From Arenicola marina (Eukaryota > Annelida > Polychaeta > Arenicolidae): a stretch of DNA of 64,000 nucleotides. Under the pieces are notes generated by a model. That model was not told the origin of the DNA, searched no databases, and was given only the letters and a program-made list of their open reading frames with translations. A program made the translations under genes and the position numbers. The stretch covers positions 2,480,001 through 2,544,000 of the forward strand of contig OZ025258.1 of assembly GCA_964019135.1 (NCBI GenBank), written 5' to 3'. This document shows, piece after piece, positions 36,401 through 49,329 of this stretch (the stretch's first letter is position 1; each line of letters starts with the position of its first letter).

Positions 36401-39400
36401 TAAAGACAACCCTCGCCGACATACCATCTATATAACCCTGTCAGTAAAGACAACCCTCACCGACATACCATCTATATAACCCTGTCAGTAAAAACAATCC
36501 TTACCGACATACCATCTATATAACCCTGTCAGTAAACACAACCCTCGCCGACATACCATCTGTATAACCCTGTCAGTAAAGACAACCCTCACCGACATAC
36601 CATCTATATAACCCTGTCAGTAAACACAACCCTCACCGATATACCATCTATATAACTCTGTCAGTAAACCCAACCTTCGCCGACATACCATCTATATATA
36701 ACCCTGTCAGTAAACACAACCCTTACCGACATACCATCTATATCAATCTGTCAGTAAACCCAACCTTCGCCGACATACCATCTATATATAACCCTGTCAG
36801 TAAAGACAACCGACATACCATCTATATAACCCTGTCAGTAAAGACAACCCTCACCGACATACCATCTATATAACCCTGTCAGCAAAAACAACCCTCACCG
36901 ACATACCATCTATATATAACCCTGTCAGTAAAGACAACCGACATACCATCTATATAACCCTGTCAGTAAAGACAACCCTCACCGACATACCATCTATATA
37001 ACCCTGTCAGCAAAAACAACCCTCACCGACATACCATCTATATAACCCTGTCAGTAAACACAACCATCGCCGACATACAATCTATATAACCCTGTCAGCA
37101 AAGACAACCCTCACCGACATACCATCTATATAACCCTGTCAGTAAAGTCAACCGACATACCATCTATATAACCCTGTCAGTAAAGACAACCCTCACCGAC
37201 ATACCATCTATATAACCCTGTCAGCAAAAACAACCCTCACCGACATACCATCTATATATAACCCTGTCAGTAAAGACAACCGACATACCATCTATATAAC
37301 CCTGTCAGTAAAGACAACCCTCACCGACATACCATCTATATAACCCTGTCAGCAAAAACAACCCTCACCGACATACCATCTATATAACCCTGTCAGTAAA
37401 CACAACCATCGCCGACATACAATCTATATAACCCTGTCAGCAAAGACAACCCTCACCGACATACCATCTATATAACCCTGTCAGTAAAGTCAACCGACAT
37501 ACCATCTATATAACCCTGTCAGTAAACACAACCCTTACCGACATACCATCTATATAACCCTGTCAGTAAACACAACGCTCACCGACATACCATCTATATA
37601 ACCCTGTCAGTAAACACAACCCTCACCGACATACCATCTATATAACCCTGTCAGTAAAGACAACCCTCACCGATATACCATCTATATAACCCTGTCAGTA
37701 AAGACAACCCTTGCCGACATACCATCTATATAATCCTGTCAGTAAAGACAACCCTCGCCGACATACCATCTACATAACCCTGTCAGTAAAGCCAACCCTA
37801 ACCGACATACCATCTATATAACCCTGTCAGTAAACACAACCCTCACCGATATACCATCTATATAACCCTGTCAGTAAAGACAACCCTCACCGACATACTA
37901 TCTATATAACCCTGTCAGTAAAGACAACCCTCACCGCCATACTATCTATATAACCCTGTCAGTAAACACAACCCTCACCGATATACCATCTATGTAACCC
38001 TGTCAGTAAAGACAACCCTCACTGACATACCATCTATATAACCCTGTCAGTAAAGACAACCCTCACCGATATACCATCTATATAACCCTGTCAGTAAAGA
38101 CAACCCTCAGCGACATACCATCTATATAACCCTGTCAGTAAAGACAACCCTCACCGACATACTATCTATATAACCCTGTCAGTAAAGACAACCCTCACCG
38201 ACATACTATCTATATAACCCTGTCGGTAAAGACAACCCTCACCGACATACTATCTATATAACCCTGTCAGTAAAGACAACCCTCACCGACATACCATCTA
38301 TATAACCCTGTCAGTAAACACAACCCTCACCGATATACCATCTATATAACCCTATCAGTAAAGACAACCCTCACCGACATACTATCTATATAACCCTGTC
38401 AGTAAAAACAACCCTTACCGACATAAGATCTATATAACCCTGTCAGTAAAGACAACCCTCACCGACATACCATCTATATAACCCTGTCAGTAAACACAAC
38501 CCTCGCCGACACACCATCTATATAACCCTGTCAGTAAAGACAACCCTCGCCGACATACCATCTATATAACCCTGTCAGTAAAGACAACCCGTACCGACAT
38601 ACCATCTATATAACTCTGTCAGTAAAGACAACCCTCACCGACATACCATCTATATAACCCTGTCAGTAAAGACAACCCTCACCGACATACGATCTATATA
38701 ACCCTGTCAGCAAAGACAACCCTCACCGACATACCATCTATATAACCCTGTCAGTAAACACAACCCTCGCCGACATACCATCTATATAACCCTGTCAGTA
38801 AACACAACCCTCGCCGACATACCATCTATATAACCCTGTCAGTAAAGACAACCCTTACCGACATACCATCTATATAACTCTGTCAGTAAAGACAACCCTC
38901 ACCGACATACCATCTATATAACCCTGTCAGTAAAGACAACCCTCACCGACATACCATCTATATAACCCTGTCAGTAAAGACAACCCTTGCCGACATACCA
39001 TCTATATAACTCTGTCAGTAAAGACAACCCTCACCGACATACCATCTATATAACCCTGTCAGTAAAGACAACCCTCACCGACATACGATCTATATAACCC
39101 TGTCAGTAAAGACAACCCTCACCGACATACCATCTATATAACCCTGTCAGTAAACACAACCCTCGCCGACATACCATCTATATAACCCTGTCAGTAAAGA
39201 CAACCCTCGCCGACATACCATCTATATAACCCTGTCAGTAAGGACAACCCTTACCGACATACCATCTATATAACTCTGTCAGTAAAGACAACCCTCACCG
39301 ACATACCATCTATATAACCCTGTCAGTAAAGACAACCCTCACCGACATACGATCTATATAACCCTGTCAGTAAAGACAACCCTCACCGATATACCATCTA

Positions 39401-42400
39401 TATAACCCTGTCAGCAAAGACAACCCTCACCGACATACCATCTATATAACCCTGTCAGTAAAGACAACCCTCACCGACATACCATCTATATAACCCTGTC
39501 AGTAAAGACAACCCTCACCGACATACCATCTATATAACCCTGTCAGTAAAGACAACCCTCACCGACATACCATCTATATAACCCTGTCAGTAAAGACAAC
39601 CCTCACCGACATACCATCTACATAACCCTGTCAGTAAAGACAACCCTCACCGACATACCCTCTATATAACCCTGTCAGTAAAGACAACCCTCACCGACAT
39701 ACCATCTATATAACCCTGTCAGTAAAAACAACCCTTATCGACATACCATCTATATAACCCTGTCAGTAAAGACAACCCTCACCGTCATACCATCTATATA
39801 ACCCTGTCAGTAAAGACAACCCTCGCCGACATACCATCTATATAACCCTGTCAGTAAGGACAACCCTTACCGACATACCATCTATATAACTCTGTCAGTA
39901 AAGACAACCCTCACCGACATACCATCTATATAACCCTGTCAGTAAAGACAACCCTCACCGACATACGATCTATATAACCCTGTCAGTAAAGACAACCCTC
40001 ACCGATATACCATCTATATAACCCTGTCAGCAAAGACAACCCTCACCGACATACCATCTATATAACCCTGTCAGTAAAGACAACCCTCACCGACATAGGA
40101 TCTATATAACCCTGTCAGTAAAGACAACCCTCACCGACATACCATCTATATAACCCTGTCAGTAAAGACAACCCTTACCGACATACCATCTATATAACTC
40201 TGTCAGTAAAGACAACCCTCACCGACATACCATCTATATAACCCTGTCAGTAAAGACAACCCTTACCGACATACCATCTATATAACCCTGTCAGTAAACA
40301 CAACCCTCACCGACATACCATCTATATAACTCTGTCAGTAAAGACAACCCTCACCGACATACCATCTATATAACCCTGTCAGTAAAGACAACCCTCACCG
40401 TCATACCATCTATATAACCCTGTCAGTAAAGACAACCCTCACCGATATACCATCTATATAACCCTGTCAGTAAAGACAACCCTCACCGACATACTATCTA
40501 TATAACCCTGTCAGTAAAAACAACCCTTACCGACATACCATCTATATAACCCTGTCAGTAAACACAACCCTCGCCGACATACCATCTATATAACCCTGTC
40601 AGTAAAGACAACCCTCACCGACATACCATCTATATAACCCTGTCAGTAAACACAACCCTCACCGATATACCATCTATATAACCCTGTCAGTAAACACAAC
40701 CCTCACCGACATACCATCTATATAACCCTGTCAGTAAAGACAACCCTCACCGACATACCCTCTATATAACCCTGTCAGTAAAGACAACCCTCACCGACAT
40801 ACCATCTATATAACCCTGTCAGTAAAAACAACCCTTATCGACATACCATCTATATAACCCTGTCAGTAAACACAACCCTCGCCGACATACCATCTATATA
40901 ACCCTGTCAGTAAACACAACCCTCACCGATATACCATCTATATAACCCTGTCAGTAAACACAACCCTCACCGATATACCATCTATATAACCCTGTCAGTA
41001 AACACAACTCTCACCGAAATACCATCTATATAACCCTGTCAGCAAAAACAACCCTCGCCGACATACCATCTACATAACCCTGTCAGTAAAGACAACCCTC
41101 ACCGATATACCATCTATATAACCCTGTCAGTAAACACAACCCTCACCGATATACCATCTGTATAACCCTGTCAGTAAAGACAACCCTCACCGACATACCA
41201 TCTATATAACCCTGTCAGTAAAGACAACCCTCACCGACATACCATCTATATAACCCTGTCAGTAAAAACAACCCTTATCGACATACCATCTATATAACCC
41301 TGTCAGTAAACACAACCCTCGCCGACATACCATCTATATAACCCTGTCAGTAAACACAACCCTCACCGACATACCATCTATATAACCCTGTCAGTAAAGA
41401 CAACCCTTACCGACATACCATCTATATAACCCTGTCAGTAAAGACAACCCTCACCGACATACCATCTATATAACCCTGTCAGTAAACACAACCCTCACCG
41501 ATATACCATTATATAACCCTGTCAGTAAACACAACCCTTACCGACATACCATCTATATAACCCTGTCAGTAAAGACAACCCTCGCCGACATACTATCTAT
41601 ATAACCCTGTCAGTAAAGACAACCCTCACCGACATACCATCTATATAACCCTGTCAGTAAACACAACCCTCGCCGACATACCATCTATATAACCCTGTCA
41701 GTAAACACAACCCTCACCGACATACCATCTATATAACCCTGTCAGTAAACACAACCCTCGCCGACATACCATCTATATAACCCTGTCAGTAAACACAACC
41801 CTCACCGACATACCATCTATATAACCCTGTCAGTAAAGACAACCCTCACCGACATACCATCTATATAACCCTGTCAGTAAACACAACCCTCGCCGACATA
41901 CCATCTATATAACCCTGTCAGTAAACACAACCCTCACCGACATACCATCTATATAACCCTGTCAGTAAAGACAACCCTCGCCGACATACCATCTATATAA
42001 CCCTGTCAGTAAAGACAACCCTCACCGACATACCATCTATATAACCCTGTCAGTAAACACAACCCTCACCGACATACCATCTATATAACCCTGTCAGTAA
42101 AGACAACCCTCACCGACATACCATCTATATAACCCTGTCAGTAAAGACAACCCTCACCGACATACCATCTATATAACCCTGTCAGTAAACACAACCCTCA
42201 CCGACATACCATCTATATAACCCTGTCAGTAAACACAACCCTCGCCGACATACCATCTATATAACCCTGTCAGTAAACACAACCCTCGCCGACATACCAT
42301 CTATATAACCCTGTCAGTAAACACAACCCTCACCGACATACCATCTATATAACCCTGTCAGTAAACACAACCCTTACCGACATACCATCTATATAACCCT

Positions 42401-43117
42401 GTCAGTAAACACAACCCTTACCGACATACCATCTATATAACCCTGTCAGTAAAGACAACCCTCACCGACATACGATCTATATAACCCTGTCAGTAAAGAC
42501 AACCCTCGCCGACATACCATCTATATAACCCTGTCAGTAAAGACAACCCTTACCGACATACCATCTATCTAACCCTGTCCGTAAAGACAACCCTTACCGA
42601 CATACCATCTATCTAACCCTGTCCGTAAAGACAACCCTCGCCGACATACCATCTATATAACCCTGTCAGTAAACACAACCCTTACCGACATACCATCTAT
42701 ATAACCCTGTCAGTAAACACAACCCTCACCGACATACCATCTATATAACCCTGTCAGTAAACACAACCCTTACCGACATACCATCTATATAACCCTGTCA
42801 GTAAACACAACCCTTACCGACATACCATCTATATAACCCTGTCAGTAAAGACAACCCTCACCGACATACGATCTATATAACCCTGTCAGTAAAGACAACC
42901 CTCGCCGACATACCATCTATATAACCCTGTCAGTAAAGACAACCCTCACCGACATACCATCTATATAAGCCTGTCAGTAAAGACAACCCTCACCGACATA
43001 CCATCTATATAAGCCTGTCAGTAAAGACAACCCTCACCGACATACCATCTATCTAACCCTGTCAGTAAAGACAACCCTCACCGACATACCATCTATCTAA
43101 CCCTGTCAGTAAAGACT
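33467..43117. repeat. Minisatellite J, 44-bp unit, about 220 copies (largest array)
   Basis: The unit starts CAGTAAAGACAACCCTCACC, continues GACATACCATCTATATAACC and ends in CTGT. Length variants are 38 bp (loss of CTCACC), 43 bp (loss of one C) and 46 bp (extra TA). Each unit has a TATATAA box-like motif and the palindrome TATATA. An eight-unit higher-order repeat of exactly 342 bp occurs at 36799-37140 and 37141-37482. The marker TACGATC recurs at 42471 and 42867 (396 bp, nine units). The right edge has TATCTAACCC variants. The unit contains TAA, so no long frames arise. Confidence 0.97.
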
Positions 43118-44010
43118 GTCCCTCAGGCCTTTGACTCCCAGGGCTTCGTACTTCGTCCTTTGCTGCTGTTCCCACACAGTATGAGTTACCGTGAGTTACC
43201 CATTTGCCGTTTTACGATGGCCTATGTGCGTCTGTTTGTAAAGTTTGTGATGTTTCCCCGACAGCTCAGCGGCCCACAGTGAAGTCCGCCCCATGCCCGA
43301 CACAAACACCCCCTAACCGCCAAACCCCCTACCCGACACACACCCTACCCGACACCCATCCACCCCTACCCGCCATATACCCCTAACCGTCACACCCCCC
43401 ATAGTTGACACACCACCTACCCGACACACACCCACCCCTTACCCGCCATGCGCCCTTAACCGCCACCCCTGATACCCGACACACCCCCCTACCCGACACA
43501 CACCCACCCCTACCCGCCATACACCCCTAACCGTCACCCCCTCCCCCATAGCCGACACACCCCCATATCCGACACACCCCCACCCCCTTCTCGCCATACG
43601 CCCCTAACCGCCACCCCTCAATACCCGACACCCCCCCAACCCGACACACACCCGCCCCCTACGCGCCGCACACCCGCTCCTACCCGCCGCACCCCCGCTA
43701 CCCGCCACTCCCCCCCCCCCAACTTTATACCTACCACACCCCTCCTCCTACCCGCCACCCCCCGCCCCTACCCCCCCCCCCCCCGCCGCACCCCCGGCCC
43801 TGTACGGCGCCAATTGTCGCGCGCGTGCATGGAATGATCATGTGATGATGTCCCCTTTGATATTAAACTTCGCTTGCCGCGACAAAACCTTACTTTATCG
43901 AGTGCCGTGGGGCCTGCCGAGCATATTGCGCAACCTCTGCTCCCAGGCGTTCCGTGCCATCGATAACTAGCTTCATGAGGACTCCGCAGCGAAGGAATGC
44001 TACTCCAGAC
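43118..44010. other. C-rich degenerate repeat and unique spacer between arrays J and K
   Basis: From about 43290 to 43790 the sequence is a degenerate C-rich repeat built from CCCGACACACACCCACCCC, TACCCGCCATACACCCCTAA and CCGTCACCCCC-like segments, with a run of at least 14 C near 43770. The sequence before it (43118-43290) and after it (43800-44010) is unique. No gene is recognised. Confidence 0.6.
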
Positions 44011-45084
44011 CAACCATGGGGTCAGCACCAACCATGGGGTCAGCCCCAACCATGGGGTCAGCCCCAACCATGGGGTCCACACCAACCATGGGGTCAACAC
44101 CAACCATGGGGTCAACACCAACCATGGGGTCAACACCAACCATGGGGTCAGCACCAACCATGGGGTCAGCCCCAACCATGGGGTCCACACCAACCATGGG
44201 GTCAACACCAACCATAGGGTCAACACCAACCATGGGGTCAACACCAACCATGGGGTCAGCACCAACCATGGGGTCAGCCCCAACCATGGGGTCCACACCA
44301 ACCATGGGGTCAACACCAACCATGGGGTCAACACCAACCATGGGGTCAACACCAACCATGGGGTCAACACCAACCATGGGGTCAGCCCCAACCATGGGGT
44401 CAACACCAACCATGGGGTCAACACCAACCATGGGGTCAACACCAACCATGGGGTCAACACCAACCATGGGGTCAGCACCAACCATGGGGTCAGCCCCAAC
44501 CATGGGGTCCACACCAACCATGGGGTCAACACCAACCATGGGGTCAACACCAACCATGGGGTCAACACCAACCATGGGGTCAACACCAACCATGGGGTCA
44601 GCCCCAACCATGGGGTCAACACCAACCATGGGGTCAACACCAACCATGGGGTCAACACCAACCATGGGGTCAACACCAACCATGGGGTCAGCACCAACCA
44701 TGGGGTCAGCACCAACCATGGGGTCAGCACTAACCATGGAGTCAGCACCAACCATGGGGTCAACACCAACCATGGGGTCAACACCAACCATGGGGTCAGC
44801 ACCAACCATGGGGTCAGCACCAACCATGGGGTCAGCACCAACCACGGGGTCAGCCCCAACCATGGGGTCAGCACCAACCATGGGGTCAACACCAACCATG
44901 GGGTCAGCACCAACCATGGGGTCAGCACCAGCCATGGGGTCAGCACCAACCATGGGGTCAGCCCCAACCATGGGGTCAGCACCAACTATGGGGTCAGCAC
45001 CAACCATGTGGTCAGCACCAACCATGGGGTCATCCCCAACCATGGAGTCAGCACCAACCATGGGGTCAACACCAACCATGAGGT
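44011..45084. repeat. Minisatellite K, 18-bp unit, about 59 copies
   Basis: The unit is CAACCATGGGGTCAACAC, with variants GGTCAGCAC, GGTCAGCCC and GGTCCACAC. The palindrome CCATGG is present in nearly every unit. The GGTCCACAC variant occurs at 44075, 44183, 44291 and 44507, spacings of 6, 6 and 12 units, showing a 108-bp higher-order repeat. Open frames in all three plus frames arise because 18 is a multiple of three. It passes into array L through a short junction at 45085-45090. Confidence 0.96.
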
Positions 45085-45090
45085 CGGCGG

Positions 45091-46718
45091 CTCTAGACCC
45101 ACCATGGCTCTAGACCCACCATGGTTCTAGATCCCGCATGGTTCTTGACCTGCCTTGGCTCTAGACCCACCATGGCTCTAGACCCCTATGGCTGTAGACC
45201 GCCCACGGCTCTTGACCCACTATGGCTCTAGACCTACGCTGGCTCTAGACATCACCATGGTTCTAGACCCACCATGGCTCTAGACCCCAATGGCTCTAGA
45301 CATCAGCATGGTTCTAGACCCATCATGGCTCTAGAGTCACCATGGCTCTAGACCCACCATGGCTCTAGACATCATCATGGTTCTAGACCCATCATGGTTC
45401 TAGACTTACCATGGTTCTAGACCATTATGGCTCTAGACCCACCATGGCTCTAGACCTACCGTGGTTCTAGACACCATGACTCTAGACCCACCATGGCTCT
45501 AGACCCACCATGGCTCTAGACCCACCATGGCTCTAGACCCACCATGGCTCTAGACCTACGCTGGCTCTAGACATCACCATGGTTCTAGACCCACCATGGC
45601 TCTAGACCCCAATGGCTCTAGACATCAATATGGTTCTAGACCCATCATGGCTCTAGAGTCACCATGGCTCTAGACCCACCATGGCTCTAGACATCATCAT
45701 GGTTCTAGACCCATCATGGTTCTAGACTTACCATGGTTCTAGACCATTATGGCTCTAGACCATTATGGCTCTAGACCCACCATGGCTCTAGACCTACCAT
45801 GGTTCTAGACCCACCATGGCTCTAGACCTACCATGGCTCTAGACCCACTATGGCTCTAGACCCACTATGGCTCTAGACCCACTATGGCTCTAGACCTACC
45901 ATGGCTCTAGACCCACCATGGCTCCAGACCTACGCTGGCTCTGGACACCACCATGACTCTAGACCCACCATGGCTCTAGACCCACCATGGCTCTAGACCC
46001 ACCATGGCTCTAGACCTACCATGGCTCTAGACCCACCATGGCCCTAGACCCACTATGGTTCTAGACCCACCATAGCTCTAGACCTACCATGGTTCTAGAC
46101 CCACCATGGCTCCAGACCTACGCTGGCTCTAGACCCACCATGGCTCTAGACCCACTATGGTTCTAGACGCACTATGGCTCTAGACCTACCATGGCTCCAG
46201 ACCTACGCTGGCTCTGGACACCACCATGACTCTAGACCCACCATGGCTCTAGACCCACCATGGCTCTAGACCCACCATGGCTCTAGACCTACCATGGCTC
46301 TAGACCCACCATGGCCCTAGACCCACTATGGTTCTAGACCCACCATAGCTCTAGACCTACCATGGTTCTAGACCCACCATGGCTCCAGACCTACGCTGGC
46401 TCTAGACCCACCATGGCTCTAGACCCACCATGGCTCTAGACCCACTATGGTTCTAGACGCACTATGGCTCTAGACCCACCATGGCTCTAGACCTACCATG
46501 GTTCTAGACCCACCATGGCTCTAGACCTACCATGGCTCTAGACCCACTATGGCTCTAGACCCACTATGGCTCTAGACCCACTATGGCTCTAGACCTACCA
46601 TGGCTCTAGACCCACCATGGCTCTAGACCCACCATGGCTCTAGACCCACCATGGCTCTAGACACCACGATGGTTCCAGACCAACCATGGTTTTAGACCCA
46701 TCATGGTTCAAACCCATT
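45091..46718. repeat. Minisatellite L, 17-bp unit, about 96 copies
   Basis: The unit is CTCTAGACCCACCATGG. It contains two palindromes, TCTAGA and CCATGG. Variants include GACCTACCATGG, CCTACGCTGGCTC, GACATCACCATGG and GACCCACTATGG, giving unit lengths of about 15-19 bp. Higher-order copies occur at offsets of 322 bp (block starting 45231 and again 45553) and 273 bp (CCAGACCTACGC at 45924 and 46197). Frequent TAG triplets prevent long ORFs. Confidence 0.96.
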
Positions 46719-47000
46719 ATACATTTCGCAGGATGTGGGAAGTTGATTGCCATGTTCAATACTCCAATTGTACATGCCTCTAAAATGTGGTCTGACATAA
46801 TCTATTTAGCTTACATTTTTAACCTCAACCTCTAACGGAACCAATCCTTGTCCCGGTCGGTATTAACCTATGTAATAAAACAAATTAACAACAATCCTTG
46901 TTTTGTATAACTACATCAACTTTGATGTGCCGACATACTGGAGGAAATGAAATTGAATAATATTGCAGGTACCATGTGAACTGACAGACACAGATGTATG
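46719..47000. other. AT-rich unique spacer
   Basis: This is ordinary AT-rich sequence with an AATAAA-like motif near 46876 (TAATAAAACAAATT). No ORF, RNA or repeat is visible. Confidence 0.55.
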
Positions 47001-47484
47001 AAGCCCGTGGGTGGCACGACGCATGTAGTGACATGACGCACGTGGGTGACATGATAGTGACAAGGCGCCATGACGCCTGTGGGTGTCATGTTAGTGACAT
47101 GACAGACGTGGGTGACATGTTAGTGACATGAAAGACGTGGGTCACATGTTAGTGATGTGACGCACGTGGGTGACAATATAGTGACAACGCACGTGGGTGA
47201 CATGATAATGACAACGCACGTGGGTGACATGTTAGTGACATGACGCACGTGGGTGACATGATGATGACAACGCACGTGGGTGACATGACAGTGACAACGC
47301 ACGTGGGTGACATGATAGTGACATGACGCACGTGGGTGACATGTTAGTGACATGACGCACGTGGGTAAGACATGACCCAAGTGGGTGACATGATAATGAC
47401 AACGCACGTGGGTGACATGATAGTGACATGACGCACGTGGGTGACATGATAGTGAAATGACGCCGTGACGCACGTGGCTGACTG
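47001..47484. repeat. Minisatellite M, irregular 27-29-bp unit, about 16 copies
   Basis: The unit core is GCACGTGGGTGACATGATAG, followed by TGACAAC or TGACATGAC. Most units carry CACGTG, an E-box palindrome. The left edge is degenerate (CCCGTGGG, CCTGTGGG, AGACGTGGG) and the centre is most regular. Minus-strand open frames here are repeat-driven. Confidence 0.92.
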
Positions 47485-48043
47485 GGCGAAGGCGATAAAC
47501 GACAGAGATCTCTGGTTGGTCACTGTGGTTTTGCCTCAGGCCTCGCACAAACAGAAAGGTCTTCTCCATCTCGCTCGAATTGTAAAAAACAGGATAGCTG
47601 GCGCCGCCCGGCGGAGATAAACGAAAACATCCAAATGTCGGGTGTGAAATGGGTTTGAGGTTAGTGCGGTGAACGGGCTTAATGCGGTGATCTAACAACT
47701 ACCGTGTAGTCACCAACTGCGTGGGCATAACGCCCCTCTCAGCTCCAACAACTGTGTTATATAACAACCATAATACTGTATTATAGTCTGCATTTGCATT
47801 TGCATTTTCTTGTAGATGTGTTACCTGACCACCCGAAGACGCAAAGCATAGCGCGGGTAAAAGATCAAGTCTAATGTCACCCTGGTTCTTTTATACCTTG
47901 ACCGAATTGTTGTGTTCACTTTTAACTTTTTCAAATTACGACATTTTTGTTACATCCGGTAGGGCTTTTTCGGCCATTAATATCTCCTAGGCCCACCGGA
48001 GACAGACTGGGGGCACCAAGCCCCGGATGCCTTGATGCCTGAG
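47485..48043. other. Unique spacer with a possible minus-strand exon-like ORF
   Basis: On the minus strand an open frame enters from about 47698 and runs left through 47485 into array M. The roughly 70 residues encoded by unique sequence have mixed, protein-like composition (for example GASYPVFYNSSEMEKTFLF). The first codon is TTG, not ATG, and I recognise no domain. The rest (47700-48030) is AT-rich with no other feature. Confidence 0.3.
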
Positions 48044-48547
48044 AGAGCGGGTATTTGGGATGAAAAAGATACCCCTACAGAGTGGATATTTATGGTCAAA
48101 AAGATACCCCTACAGAGCGGATATTTATGGTCAAAAAGATATCCCTACAGAGTGAATATTTATGGTGAAAAAGATACCCCTGCAGAGTGGATATTTGGGA
48201 TGAAAACGATACTCCTACCGAGTGGATATCTATGGTGAAAAAGATACCCCTATAGAGCGGATATTTATGATGAAAAAGATACCCTTACAGAGTGGATATT
48301 TATGGTGAAAAAGATACCCCTACACAGTGGATATTTGGGATGAAAACGATACTCCTACCGAGTGGATATCTATGGTGAAAAGACACCTATACAGAGTGGA
48401 TATTTATGGTGAAAAGGATACCGCTAAAGGTTGGATATTTATGGTGAAAAAGATACCCCTGCAGAATGGATATTTATGGTGAAGAAGATACCCCTAAAGG
48501 TTGGATATTTATGGTGAAAAAGATACCCCTATAGAGCGGATATTTAA
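48044..48547. repeat. Minisatellite N, 35-bp unit, about 14 copies
   Basis: The unit core is GGATATTTATGGTGAAAAAG, followed by ATACCCCTACAGAGT. Variants TGGGATGAAAACGATACTCC occur at about 48195 and 48335, exactly four units apart (140 bp). The array is flanked by a 22-bp direct repeat containing GCCTTGATGCCTGAGAGAGC (48028-48049 and 48781-48802). Confidence 0.93.
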
Positions 48548-49329
48548 AACAAATTGTCACCGGCGGTGGGTGGGGGGGGGAGGGGGCTCTGAAAATGTGT
48601 GTTCATAGAGCGGGTTACCGCGAAAAAATACCCCGGGTTACCGCGAAAAAATACCCCCCCCCCCTCCCTCGGACACTCAATTTATGTGAGCCTAGTCTGA
48701 CTACTCACAAAAAGCAAAGAAGGCAACAACCCCTGAGGGGGCACTATTATACCAATCTGCTGGGAGGGGGCTTCTGCGGGTGCCTTGATGCCTGAGAGAG
48801 CGAACATAAAAGATGAAAAAGATACCCCTTCCGGGCGGATTTTGGCGTTAAAACGCCCCGACCGAGCGGATTTTAGAGATGAAAAAGGGGGGCTTTACCG
48901 CAGAACCCGCCCAAACCCAGCAATGCATGAAATACCCCCCCCACCCCCTTTCATATAATAACACAGCTTTCCTTCAGTGACTGTCGTCTGTGACTGTGAT
49001 TTGAGGACCCGGATCGACCACTTTAAGCCCGTGGTGCAGTGACTGTACAGACCTGCACACACCATACAGGCGCCGACAACACTTGTCAAGCAGACGTACA
49101 TCACGACCGTCTCACTTGTTTATGTTGACGTTTCATGCAATTAGGATGTCTCCTGTGACAGACACTGGCCGCTAATTATTGTTTTATCAGCGTTCAGAAG
49201 GCGTAAGCAGCATCAATAAGTAATGGCTACGCGGCTTCATCGAGCGCCACATTTTACAGCGCTGTCCAGAAAGAGCCGCTCGTGGCCTTCACAAGCCGCG
49301 GGGTAAGTTATCACCTCGCTCACAGATAC
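48548..49329. other. Unique spacer with remnants of array N units
   Basis: Up to about 48900 the sequence contains G-rich and C-rich runs and degenerate N-like segments (GATGAAAAAGATACCCC near 48812). From 48950 to 49329 it is unique. A 27-codon ORF (ATG at 49223) ends in a TAA that overlaps a GTAAGT donor-like hexamer at 49303-49308. No gene can be supported. Confidence 0.45.

Noticed and set aside
33467..43117. CRISPR-like spaced repeat in array J
   Set aside because: Units are contiguous with no unique spacers between conserved repeats, and the context is eukaryotic.
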